Positions 1-11,144 of a stretch of 64,000 nucleotides of DNA are shown here, piece by piece (the first letter of the stretch is position 1; each line of letters starts with the position of its first letter). The position numbers and the translations under genes are program-made. Under the pieces are notes generated by a model. It saw only the letters and a program-made list of their open reading frames with translations, had not been told where the DNA came from and ran no database searches. Source of the stretch: Carallia brachiata (taxonomy: Eukaryota; Streptophyta; Magnoliopsida; Malpighiales; Rhizophoraceae); the NCBI GenBank assembly GCA_021464245.1, contig JADCRB010000118.1:2358056-2422055 (forward strand). Direction: 5' to 3'.

Positions 1-421
1 TTTTTATTAGCACTTTTTCATTGAACAACATGCGAAGCAAGAGTTATGAAAATGTTATCATCACCAATAGAATCCTTGATAATTTCTCAGTTCACTCGCA
101 ATATTCAAAATTTTGCCACGACCGGATCTAAAAAGTTTGTACTCAAAAGATTTCTGTACCGTTGACTATCAGAGTAAAGAAAACTCAACAAACATCAGCT
201 GGCATGCATCACCAGTCAGAGTAAAGCATATAAACGCGATGGAGCTAATTTTACCGGAAGAATGTACAAGTTGCACATCTGAACAACTTAGTGACAAAAA
301 AGTGACCCTGAAAAGTAAAGGGAAAAGTAAAAAAAGCAAGTTTTCCCTAATTCTCGACTACTTGTTAGCATCTAAAGCTATGCTCACTCTCTTTTGTTAC
401 CTTATGCTCCAAACCATCCCT
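1..421. other. 3' flank of the nucleotidyltransferase gene
   Basis: This stretch lies beyond the stop codon of the minus-strand nucleotidyltransferase gene and probably holds its 3' UTR and downstream spacer. I see no second gene in it. An open frame on the plus strand (113-430) has no recognisable domain and overlaps the 3' end of the real gene. Confidence 0.5.
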
Positions 422-3400
422 TCAACATGACAAAGGAGGAAAGTCGACTTCATCTTTCAAATGATATGACTGATGTGTGTCCCTAAAATCCAAAATGATA
501 GAGCTAACAAAGTTTCCTTGGGGACAAACAAAATCACAAGCCAAAAGCCTGTCAAAATATCAAATAGATAACTTCTTGAAGTCAACACGAAAATTCTAGG
601 TGCTAAGATACTCTTACCTGTCTTTTTCATTTTCCTGTGCTGGTTTGGGGCTCTGTCCTGTCCTCATCACAGGCCTTGAAGCAGATGCCTGAGGGTAGGA
701 GGCACTCAAATCTGGCCAGTCCATAGTTTCTGGCTGGGCAATTTCCTGTGCTTTAGGGCTCTGAGACCCTGAATCAACCTCCTCCAGAGCGTTGGAGGAG
801 CCATTGGCATTGGAAGATCCACATTCGTGTTTTTGAGATTGTTGAGGGACTGATAATTTGGGTTTTCCATTGCTCAGAGGTGGATATTCTGCCTCAGAAA
901 TCTCACGATCGTGTTCTGATGAATTAATGGCTTTTGGGCTTGTAACCAAACCGTTGGTATTACTATGTTTGTGCTGTTGGTTCTGAATTACTGTCAACAG
1001 ATGCTTTCCTCTTCTTGGAGAGAACCTATCCTTATTTGAATGGTAACTCTGCAAAATTGTAAGCAAACAACCGAATGCTGAGATCATTGAAGAAAAGGAA
1101 TTCCATGCGCAACAAAAAAACGAAAAATCAAATGGCCAAAGTTACAGTCATCAGGTAAGAATACCACGTTGGGAATGTATGTTCCTGTTCCCCGACTTTT
1201 TTCCTTTTCTTCGTAATTACAAGTAGAATAAAATGGTGCCACATGGTTCACAGGGTAAGGCTGTCGTCCCAAAACAGTATTCGTATTCATTTGAGAATGA
1301 AGATTCTGCTTCAACTGTAAGGATTGACGGGCAGTTCCCCAATGACTCTTATTTGATTGAGGTAAAATGGGAGGACCAGGCAGCAAGTGTAAAGATGCAC
1401 CATTCAAATGACAACTTCGAGCATATTCCACACTCCTCAAATGGCTATTGTAGTCGCCAGCGAGGTCCAAAAAGGATTTCAATGATTGAGGACTTCTGGA
1501 AATTCAGCCAAATTTCTTTCTCCAGTTGCAAAGTTCTCTGAGGCACAATTGGCAGGGATGGAATCACTAATAGAAACTGAACCCACATGACTAGCCCGTG
1601 AAGAGACTGAATCACTAATCACAGAATAATCACAAACAGAGGAATTTGCTGAAGCAGGAGAACCTACACCTTCATGATTACATGAACAGACAGAATCAAG
1701 AATGGAAGAACTATTTTCTTTCAGTACTGACTCTAAAGAGCAGGGCATCTTATCAACAGTGGCAAAATCTCTGGACTTTTCTCTACAAGATATCCCATTT
1801 CCCATTTTTTCATTTTCCTTGCACATGCCGAAGGAATAGGAAGGAGGACAAGATTTTGCAAAAACAGGCACACCCAAACTTGTGTCATTATTCTGGCCAA
1901 CAGTCGATTTAAAAACTCTATTATCTTCATACTGCAATGATATTGATGGTGACACAGAATTCTCAGAACTTCCATGCCTATCCAAAGTATTTTCAAAGAA
2001 CTTGTTAAGCTCATTAGCTATCTTATCTCGCGGCAACAAAAGAACTCGGCCAAGCTTACGGGCTCCATACTTGAAAGCACTCCGTATTCGATAATAATTA
2101 CCTAAAGCCAAACCACGGTTCCATCATTGAGATGTTATAACACAAACACATTAGACAGGACGCTATTTGGTACACTACCACAAAAAAACAACCAAATTAT
2201 AAGAAAGAAAATAAAAACTAGTTTTTCAATTGTACTCATTTGGTGCCTCATAAGTAGAAGTGTTTATATTGGGAAAAAGTCAGAAAATCAAATGGTGTAT
2301 CAAATAATAGCAATGCCAGTGTGTTGTAATCTGATAAATGGCAGTGAAGATGGCATGAGTAACAGGTGCTAATGAATGATCATCATCATCACCATGTCAT
2401 CATTAACAAGTGACATTACTGAAAAAATTTTCAATAACTTGCTATTATATTTATGGTCTGATGCATCTCTTAATAAAACTTTCTTATTTATATTCAATAA
2501 TTGCACTTTCATTTTTTTCCCATCAGATGAAGGAAACTAGCTCCAAACCTCTGTTGACACTGCGGCCAAGGTTGTTATTTTCTTTCAATGGGTCAATAAT
2601 GTTAAGATACTTCAGTGGAAATGACCGCGAATTAATCTCAAGCTTCTTGGATGAAATTCGAAACTCCTCCACATATCTTTTTAGAAAGTCATCACTAAGC
2701 AACAGTTCACCCCTCCCATTTTCGGGTAGCAGAACTGCAAGGAAATGAAAGATTCAACCAGATTTCCCAATTCAAGCCATCTCATGTCAACAAAACAAAA
2801 ACAACACCTCTTACCAACACTATCAGGCAGAGCAGACTTGCTTAGTGGCCCATTTAAACTGACGCAATAATTGTCCCAATCAAACTTGCTGAAGTAATCC
2901 AGAAATCTATACAGAGCCTATGAAAACATTGGCAAACACACTTAGATACTCTGGATACACCAGGTGCAAACTCCAACATTGAATTCATTGAGACTATATG
3001 TACATTATACATGGAACTCATATATGTTATTTGTGCAATGCATCTTTGGTTCAAAAAAATACTTACCGACAAAGGTCCATGCAAGGACGAGTGAAACTGA
3101 TTGAAAATATACAGGACAAGGATTTCTAAAGCATAAGTTGAAATCAAGCCATGATGAGCTCCAAGAATCCGACTCTCATAATAGCACCATGCTTTTATCA
3201 GTATAATGCTGCGTTTAAAGAGATGAACTTTACCAACGAGGCGATCAACCTGCAAGAAAAATAAATTACATGAAAGATGCTTATAAGCAAAAGGGATAAA
3301 GATACCGTTCGTCACCAACTTCACTAATTTTGTCAATTCAGGCTTTTGATCAACCAAGGTCACGAAGCTTAAAAATTTTGTTAACGGCTATTATAATGTT

Positions 3401-5704
3401 CATTGAGGATTAGTTGATGTTTAACTAAATAATGTTCATTGAGGATTCCACGCAAACTAATAACAAATTTCGAACAAGGATGCCAACGGTTATTATAGAT
3501 TGACCCACTTTGACAAAATATTCAAATTTGTGACCTTGATTGAACATCAAAAAAAAAACAAAAAGAATTTCAAACCTTAATTGACAAAAGTTTTAAAGTT
3601 CATGACCTTCATTAAACAAAAAAAAAAAAGGGTTTCCAACCTAAATAGACAAAATTAGTGAAGCTAATCCCCAATAATGTCATTAAACGAAAAAAAAAAG
3701 GATTCCAAACTCCACAATGCGTTGATTTACAGTTTGATCCATTATTGATCAAATAGTTGGATTATGATGAAGCCCAATTGCTAGATGGAAAACTTAAAAC
3801 CTCAAAATCAATGCTAAAATTCAAATTCATCCATAATTCTTGTGGTGAACAATGAAGAAGATAACCTGCTCAAGAAAACATAGGGTATAAAGTCCTCCTG
3901 CTTGATTAAAGGATATATCTACCACAACATTCTGCACAATGCATTTTATAAGCTTAACCTGCCAGCAGAGAACAAAAATCAATCAGATGCGTTGGGGCAA
4001 GGAAGAATGTTGTATACAATTCAGTTCCTCAGAAAAAAACCAAATGAGTTTCTCCACCTGTAAATATGTCATAGGTATCCAAACAGTTGCAAATAATTCA
4101 TCATAACTGATCAAAAGTGAAGTACTTGAAAAAGATAAATTGATGCAAGGAGCAAAGTATGCATGTTAAAAAATCCCAAACATTTCTCTTTCTGCAAATC
4201 AATGGAGATAAACTTCTGCAATTTGATTGCAATAAGTGCGAGCAGATGTTAGTGTGCATTAGAAACAACACAAGAAAAAAAAAAGGATAAATTTCTTGTA
4301 GAAAAAATTGCATAAAGAGGAACTCAATTCCTCCACAAAATACGCAACTAATTTGGAGCATATTGTAGAAATAGGGAATTAAAGACGGGAGAAACCTCAG
4401 CATCAATATAATGGACATCCTTTACTTCATATGGAGCATCCTCATTATGCTCTTTTCCCCTCAAAACAGCATAAACGTCTGAGACCAAGGCGTCCTCGAA
4501 GGCAGGACTGCTAATAGCAGTCAAATCTATATCACCATCTGGGAGAAATGTCTTTAATGGAACAGACCCGTAAGGAAACACCTGGAAAATACGAAAATGA
4601 AATTTTAAACTCGTATGTGCTTCAGAAAAATAGAGATATGAGTCATCAAAATTTACTTATGAAGGAATTACAAATAAATTGTTGAGAAACCAAGAACAAC
4701 TGAACTGACAAAACACAATTTGACAAGTGTTCAAAAAAACAGAGCACACAAAAATTCGCAGCCAAAGTCAACATTTAGTGGCCAATTACGACCACGCAAC
4801 TCAAGGTTTCACTAGTTAAGCAAAACCACATTAACAGACTAGATGCACAGGACAAGTATTCGGAAGAAATTATAATCACTACAGAAGCAGTGAAGTAGTC
4901 CAAGCTATTTCTCCCCTCACTACCTCTCTCCATCCGGATTATTCAAACATTTCTTAGTTAACATCACTTAACATCAAGAAGGCTCTTGCTCAATAGGTAT
5001 CCATTTTTCTAGAACCACTGCCTTGGCTATAATCATCTAATCAACTTAATCAGGGCATCACTTCCCTATACTTGTCGTTGTTTATGACGAAGAATCCCTT
5101 CAAACCAAGCCCCAAACTGCTAGCACGGCCCCCACCGCTGTGCTTCCTGTACTTCTCATTGTACAACAAGTAACATTATATGCTATCAATACCAACTAGT
5201 CTTCACCAGCTTTTCAGTGAGAAAATTAAGAGACACCCAGCACTTCAGCCTTCCTAAACTTCAAGCCAACATGCAAGAAACAATGCAAACTATGAAATAA
5301 CATTGAACCAAAACACATTATATTTGCACAAAGAAAAAACAACGAAAAAAAAAAAAAAAAAAAAAAAACCCACGTCCACTATGCACTAACTAGAGCAAAA
5401 ACAACAAAACCCAGAAAACTTACAAAGAATTCGAATGGAATTTAAAGCAGTGAACAACCTGAATTCCAAGCGAGGATTGAAAGAGACAGTTGACGTAGTC
5501 AATGACTCCCGTCCTCTTCCAATGAGCATCGACAGTTGGATGAATTGCACCAATTACCTCACGCGCCGCTTCCTCTGCAGAATTCCAAATTTCCGTCCCA
5601 ACTGATTCTGGATCGGGGTTCGCCGCCGGTGACCACGGCGGCACAGCAATACAAAACCGATCCTCCCCAATCAAAACGTCGCCGTTTGGAAGATCACTCA
5701 TCAT
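422..5704 (-). CDS. PAP/OAS1-type nucleotidyltransferase family protein, 9 exons, one frameshift
   Basis: Exons read by hand (minus strand order): 5459-5704, 4396-4581, 3866-3958, 3067-3249, 2815-2917, 2549-2734, 1168-2101, 618-1048, 422-482. The N-terminal half is a DNA polymerase beta-like nucleotidyltransferase fold. The motif GSVPLKTFLPDGDIDL (about residues 87-102) carries the GS and DxD metal ligands, and D158 in VVVDISF is the likely third carboxylate. The substrate-binding half follows (FLDYFSKFDWDNYC, then GNYYRIRSAFKYGARKLG). The C-terminal half is low-complexity and Ser/Asn-rich and ends in DEVDFPPLSC. It resembles the plant At3g51620-type proteins, which are related to non-canonical poly(A) polymerases; the substrate is unknown. 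Translation probably starts at 5704 (tandem ATGs 5704 and 5701). The exon at 1168-2101 needs one extra base between about 1479 and 1508; with it the CDS is 2424 nt, or 807 residues. That exon could instead end at 1165. Confidence 0.85.
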
Positions 5705-7965
5705 CTGCCCACCCAAAACGGCAACCGAACAACACACCCAGATGCCAAAAATTACAATAACAACAACAAGATCTGTCTCCAAAACTACAACCTTAAAAAT
5801 AGAAACGGAAAGAACTGGGCAAAGGTTTTTTTTTTTTTTTTTTTTTTCTTCGGAAATTAAAGGGTCATTTTTTAAATTATGGAAAATTTAAAAAGGAAAG
5901 AGGATCGAGAAAAAAAAAAAAAAAAAGAAAAGAAAAAATCACAAAACCCCACCTTTCCTTGTTCCTAAACCTCTCACCTTTTTTTTTTTTTTTTTTTGTT
6001 AATTCTTCTCTCTCTATCTGTCTTTCTTCGTATTTTCACACGTCGGTGGTTTTCTTTGTCTGGTGGCCAGACGCGACGGCATGGAAGCGGAAATGGGTCC
6101 TATTTCATTAATGTTATATTTCGTACTATTTATCGTTTACAATAATTTGTAACTATTATTGTTTCCTTATTTTAAAAATTAAAAAAAATCGAAAAATTAG
6201 AAAATCAAAAAGCAAATCCACAAAGTCTACGTTTTTATAATTTTATTAATCATTAATTTTATTAATTAAAGATATAATTAAAATTTAATTTCAGTATTTT
6301 TTTTATGAGTTAAATTCTTCGATAAAAACTAAAGAAGTTTATGTTGTTATTTTTAACTTATTTAAATTTATGAGAATTGAAAGAATTATTTTATTATATA
6401 TCTCATAATTAATAATTTTTAATAAAAATAGAAAAGTCATAAGTCATTTTTCATATAAATAATTTGTTTTACGTGAAATGATCCAAGAACATCATAATAT
6501 ATATCTAATTGGTGTAAATTTAAAAACTTTGTTAAATATATAATTGATTATAATGAGCATTAATTTTTGAATATAAAGTATATAATTATTGATTTAATAA
6601 ATTCATTTCTGTGTTAAAAAAAAATATGTTGTCTTACATGGGAAAGCCATCAAATTTCTTCGCCTGTACAGCTCAATCATTGAATCCATTTTCTGTTTTG
6701 GGCTGACTGCTTCTAGAGGTTCTTTGTCGTTTTCCTTCTCTGTGTCGTGGCAGCAATAATAATTATTAATTACTTTTATTGTTGTCCTCAAAACGCCGTC
6801 GTTTGTTGTGTGCCTCGGTTAGTTTTTTGAGGACGAATAATCTAGTTTTATTATTGAACTTTGTCGTGATGTAATCGTCAGATAATTTTGTTTGTACTTT
6901 AACGGTTTGTTTGGCAATTTTTTAAAAGAAAAAATATTTATTTTTTATCAATTCAAAAAAATATTTTTTACTTTTTCTCTTAAAAATTACTATTTATTTT
7001 CTTTTTTACAACTTTCTAATTATTACTTTTTATCAATTATAATATCATCACTATTTTTTATTTATTTTTTTATTCATTTTCTAACTAAATAAACAGGACC
7101 TAAAATTATGTGAGGGATTAATAACTTTTATTGAGTTTTATAGAGTTTGTTTATACATAAATTAAGTGTAGAAATCTAACTCGTTATGTACTAAAATTAG
7201 AGCAACCTTTTTTAATAAGAATATAAAATGTTTTTCTCTTTTCTCATTTTTTTGAAAAAAATTTGTGTTCGACATGACTGGTCTTAAGTTCAAATCAAAG
7301 ATTGAGTTGTGTGGTAAGTTGACAATCATGCTAACGACGGATAAATAAAATGAAAAGTACAAACTATTAATATACGCTATAGCTATAATGTTCCATAAGC
7401 TATAATGTTGAATATATAGTTTCAGTTAAAGAAAATTTAGAAATAATTTTTTTCATTTTTTTCACCTCTAAAATGAATAATTCAATTTTTTGTATTATTA
7501 TATGTATGCATATAAAACATAATTTCACGTACAGTAAGTTTATGAAAAGATATTTTAATTTTAAATTTCTCAAGTTACAATATTAGAAAGAGAGATTATA
7601 ATAAATAAATAAATAAAAAACCTCATATGATAAAAGCTTTGATGACTTGGACTTGTTGCCTTTCTTTCTATTATGATAATGAAGAAAACAATTTTCTTTC
7701 AGAGAAACTATCAAAACCCTTTTTTTTTTTTTTTTTTTTTTTACGTATCTTTACTGCAATGGATCAGATTTTAAGCGTCCACAAGTCATATTAATGAGCA
7801 AGAAGCCGAGATTCGCGACGATCAAAGGATTTGGCCTTTCCTGACAAAACACCTTTTTTTTTTTTTTTGGACTAGAGTGACAAACCATATACTTAAATTC
7901 TAATTTTTTTTTAATTTTTTCTGGGACTGATTGTGGTTCAAACGGTGTCTTTCTTTATTGGGTTT
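5705..7965. other. AT-rich intergenic spacer
   Basis: The first 300 bases upstream of the nucleotidyltransferase start contain several poly(A)/poly(T) runs and a CT-rich stretch near 6008-6030 and are presumably promoter and 5' UTR. The rest is AT-rich with long A and T tracts. Its short open frames look random. I see no gene, RNA gene or clear element. Confidence 0.5.
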
Positions 7966-8252
7966 AGTTTGGGAGCGCGAGAGATTTTGTTCCTGAATTT
8001 GTTTTGATATATTTATTAGTTTGGGAGCGCGAGAGATTTTGTCTCTGAATTTATTTTGATATATTTATAAAGAGTAATTAATTGTTAAATTATTATAATT
8101 CTATTAGTAAAAAGAGTAATAAAAAATTTAAGTATAGAATATTATTTTATTTTTTTTATTTTTTATTATGATAATTATAAAAAATTAATAATAAATTATT
8201 TTTTAAAATATATTAAAACAAAAATGAAGGCATTTTCAGGGATTCCCAAACT
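7966..8252. repeat. MITE-like foldback element with a tandemly doubled left end
   Basis: The left end AGTTTGGGAGCGCGAGAG occurs twice (from 7966 and from 8018), each followed by a similar AT-rich run. The right end at 8244-8252 is TCCCAAACT, the reverse complement of AGTTTGGGA, and similarity continues inward (TTTTGATATATTT against AAATATATTAAAA). The interior is almost pure A/T. This is the shape of a small non-autonomous DNA transposon. The target duplication is unclear (perhaps TTT), so the superfamily is not assigned. Confidence 0.45.
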
Positions 8253-8381
8253 TTTTCCTTCCTTATTATCTTTAGGTGGGCGTTTTTATCAAGTTTAGAT
8301 GTGATCGATTTGACGTTACTTTTGGTCCCAAATAGTTAGTTTTCTTTGCATTTACTTTCTTAAGCACAAAAACAAAACAGA

Positions 8382-8382
<1 letters not shown>

Positions 8383-8422
<40 letters not shown>
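8383..8422. repeat. (AG)n microsatellite
   Basis: A nearly pure AG dinucleotide tract, interrupted once near its start by an AGAAGAG step. Confidence 0.9.
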
Positions 8423-8424
<2 letters not shown>

Positions 8425-10156
8425 TAGGCAGTGGTAAGAAACTTTGAATGATTCAGGTTGACCTTTCTATGGCGACAACTTGGTCCATCGATGTCTTCCT
8501 TTTGTAGTGCAAGTAAACTCCATTTTCAATTAATGGGAATTAAACTAAAAATTATACAAAATCATCATTTTTACAAAACAATAATTTCCTTGTATTTTTT
8601 TGCCAAATAATTCCAAATTGTGATTCAAACTTAGAAACATATAGACTCGAGGACTTTTCCAAATGACAACCAGTTACATTGTCTTTGTTAAAAAATTAAA
8701 AAGGAGAACGTAGTCTTCAACTGATCATCAATTCCACGCATGATAATTCACTAATCAATAATATTTGCTTTCAATCTCCAACAAATCTCAATTATTTTGA
8801 ACTTCTTTCTCTAACCCTTTTTTTTAGTGGAAATTAAATATTTGCACAATCCCCGTACGTAGGCGGCTATAGCAAGATCAAAGATTATTCTCAGTAACAC
8901 ATTCCCATAGAAATAGCCAACAATTTCTGTTATGTGTCTTTAAAGTCTACGCCATTGAACTGAAGTCCCATTCAAAATTAAAGGTATCCAATACGAATCC
9001 TAATTGAAATCAATTAACTTTGAGAGAAAAAAAAAAAAAAAAAAAGGGAAGGTTTAAAGCCATTAGGCAGTGGATCCAAGAAAAAGTCAATTAATCTGTT
9101 GGCTTTCGATGCAAAATTTTCTTTGAAATTGATCAAAGAGAAATGAATATACATGGGGAAACCCACTAGTGGCGTTCCGTAGTTTGTCAACTAAGATGGG
9201 CGGCAGCACAAGTGCAAAAGCCATGTACACGATTGTCAACGAAAAAAAAGCCCATACGCTTTGCAGACATGTTAATTTCACAATTCTTTCTATGAGAAGA
9301 ATTCCTTTCATATAAATTTTAGAGTTGTTGGCAGGGTATTTTGTTGGTGCAGACCTTTTATTTAAATGGAAAAATATTTATGGGCAGATGATGATCTTCA
9401 CAATATTTTTATACGTACGTAATTTATGTAATTATAAGTATATTTTATACAAATGTAAGGATAAAAAGTAATACAAAAATTATTACTGTTTTTTTCATTT
9501 CACATTTTTTAATTACGATTACATAAAAAGTGGTTACATAAAAAGTGCTTGTGGTTATATAAACTGAGCACGTGTGAACGCAGCGTGAAAGTTCAAACTG
9601 CGCATGTAATGAAACCTATCTAAATTATGGAATACACTGAAGAAGATTCTGACGTAGGCACCTTACCTACCCCATCATATTAAATCCATGTTTGAACATG
9701 GAAACCCTACTTGATTAATTTTTATTGATTTTGTTGATAAAAAAATAAATTATAGATATGTTAATAATCGCAAGTATGTTTGAACAATGTTAAGTTTACG
9801 ACGGTCTCTCATAAACCCGACAATAATATTAACATGTCTGAAACTTAACACTGTACTCATACTAAAATCTCCTATTATATGGAGGAAAGTGTCAATAAGA
9901 AACTTAAACTTAGATTAATGCTGAGAAAACACACTGAATTATTACTGAATTATTATCTTTTATTTTCCACTGAATTGATGGCATGTTTTAAGTTTGTTTT
10001 TATTGATACCATGTCCTATCTATGTCTTTTATTATGTTTTAGTAAGATATGTACCAAAACAAATATTTTTTTAATAAGATAAAGAATAACTAAAGACAAG
10101 ATTATCTTCTTAGGAACACAACACTCTACTTGCTCCAACAAAAAAAAACTCTACCT
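8423..10156. other. Intergenic spacer without a recognised gene
   Basis: AT-rich spacer with poly(A) tracts. A 74-codon open frame on the minus strand (9087-9311) has a hydrophobic patch but no family resemblance that I recognise and no supporting splice structure. Nothing else stands out. Confidence 0.45.
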
Positions 10157-10735
10157 GTCACCTTCCAATGGCAATCTCACACTCGCAGGAAGATAAGTAA
10201 GAAGCATCCACTAGTAGCACAAGTGACACCCAATTTTTTAATAAAGTCTGCATAAGAGTTTCCTTTACCCAGGACATATTTCACCTCTATGCTCCAATTT
10301 CTTCCACGAAGGCATTGAATATAATCAAGGAGCACAGCTAAAGGATGAGCCGCACTATACTGATGAGTATAAAGTGCAAAGCTTCAAAGTGAATCTAATT
10401 CAAAGATAACATTCTTGCGACTTGAAGCCCGAGCTAGTCCCAAATCACGTTTGATCCCCAAAAGTTCTACCACCATATTAAGTGGTTATACCGGTAGAAG
10501 CCATGAAGCCACCCCGCCATAATCCATATTCGTCTAACAGAATACCACCAAAGTCGCCCTGCCCAAGATTGCCTCGTGCACTTCCATCAGTGTTGATTTT
10601 CACCCATCGTCGTGGTGGAAATTCCCAACATACTACACACATAGGTGGCATAATGCTCTGACCTGGCATTGGAAAACTTGCAAGAACAGCATGCCCATGG
10701 TTCTTATTTCTCAAGTAACACCAAACGTTTTTGAG
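10157..10735 (-). pseudogene. RNase H domain relic of a non-LTR (LINE) retrotransposon
   Basis: Reading the minus strand gives WVKINTDGSARGN, then FGGILLDEYGLWRGGF, then VVELLGIKRDLGLARASSR, NVIFELDSL, and near the end NSYADFIKKLG. These are the successive blocks of the plant RNase H domain found at the C-terminus of LINE-type reverse transcriptases and in stand-alone RNase H-like genes. The catalytic Asp of NTDGS, the Glu of VELLG, the Asp of ELDS and the final Asp of ADF are all visible. The frame is broken after GITT (near 10478) and again after ELDSL, and there is a stop near the end. It is therefore a decayed fragment, with no reverse transcriptase next to it. Confidence 0.75.
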
Positions 10736-11144
10736 TCCTCAAAAAGCCATTCAAACTAATCAATTTTAGTATTGATGATATGCTGAAAATGTCAAAGAAT
10801 TTCGAGTGTTTTATTCATCTTCACAGATTAACAATTAACAAAGTTAAGAAAGAAAACAATACTGAAAATTTTCCCATATTTAGGCAGTAACAGTATACAT
10901 TTATCTAAACAAATTAGGGTATCACCCCATTGCCAAGCCTGACGCATACAAAACTTGTAACAATAAAATGATATATTAGAAGGACATTTGCTTCAACTCT
11001 TAATCTAACGCAAGTAATATTCTCACTACTGGAACTGCTATAACATGATAAATGGAGAGTTGCCAGTACCATCTTTATCATTGGTACTGTTTTGCCAACT
11101 GACCTTGTTCTAGGCTGAATAAATTTATAAAAGTTGGGTAGGCT
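10736..11144. other. Spacer and 3' UTR of the transporter gene
   Basis: About 400 bases between the RNase H relic and the transporter stop codon. The part nearest 11144 should be the transporter 3' UTR. No other feature is visible. Confidence 0.5.

Noticed and set aside
1479..1560. A short intron explaining the nucleotidyltransferase frame change
   Set aside because: The AG at about 1501 could be an acceptor, but no upstream GT in the required phase was found within about 130 bases.
1646..1912. Plus-strand open frame inside the nucleotidyltransferase exon
   Set aside because: It is antisense to a well-supported coding exon and shows no domain.
5705..5782. Hydrophobic N-terminal extension of the nucleotidyltransferase
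   Set aside because: The open frame continues upstream, but it would start at TTG and includes a signal-like hydrophobic run that the family lacks. ATG at 5704/5701 is the natural start.
9087..9311. Small hydrophobic open frame on the minus strand
   Set aside because: No family resemblance, no splice structure and AT-rich surroundings; treated as chance.
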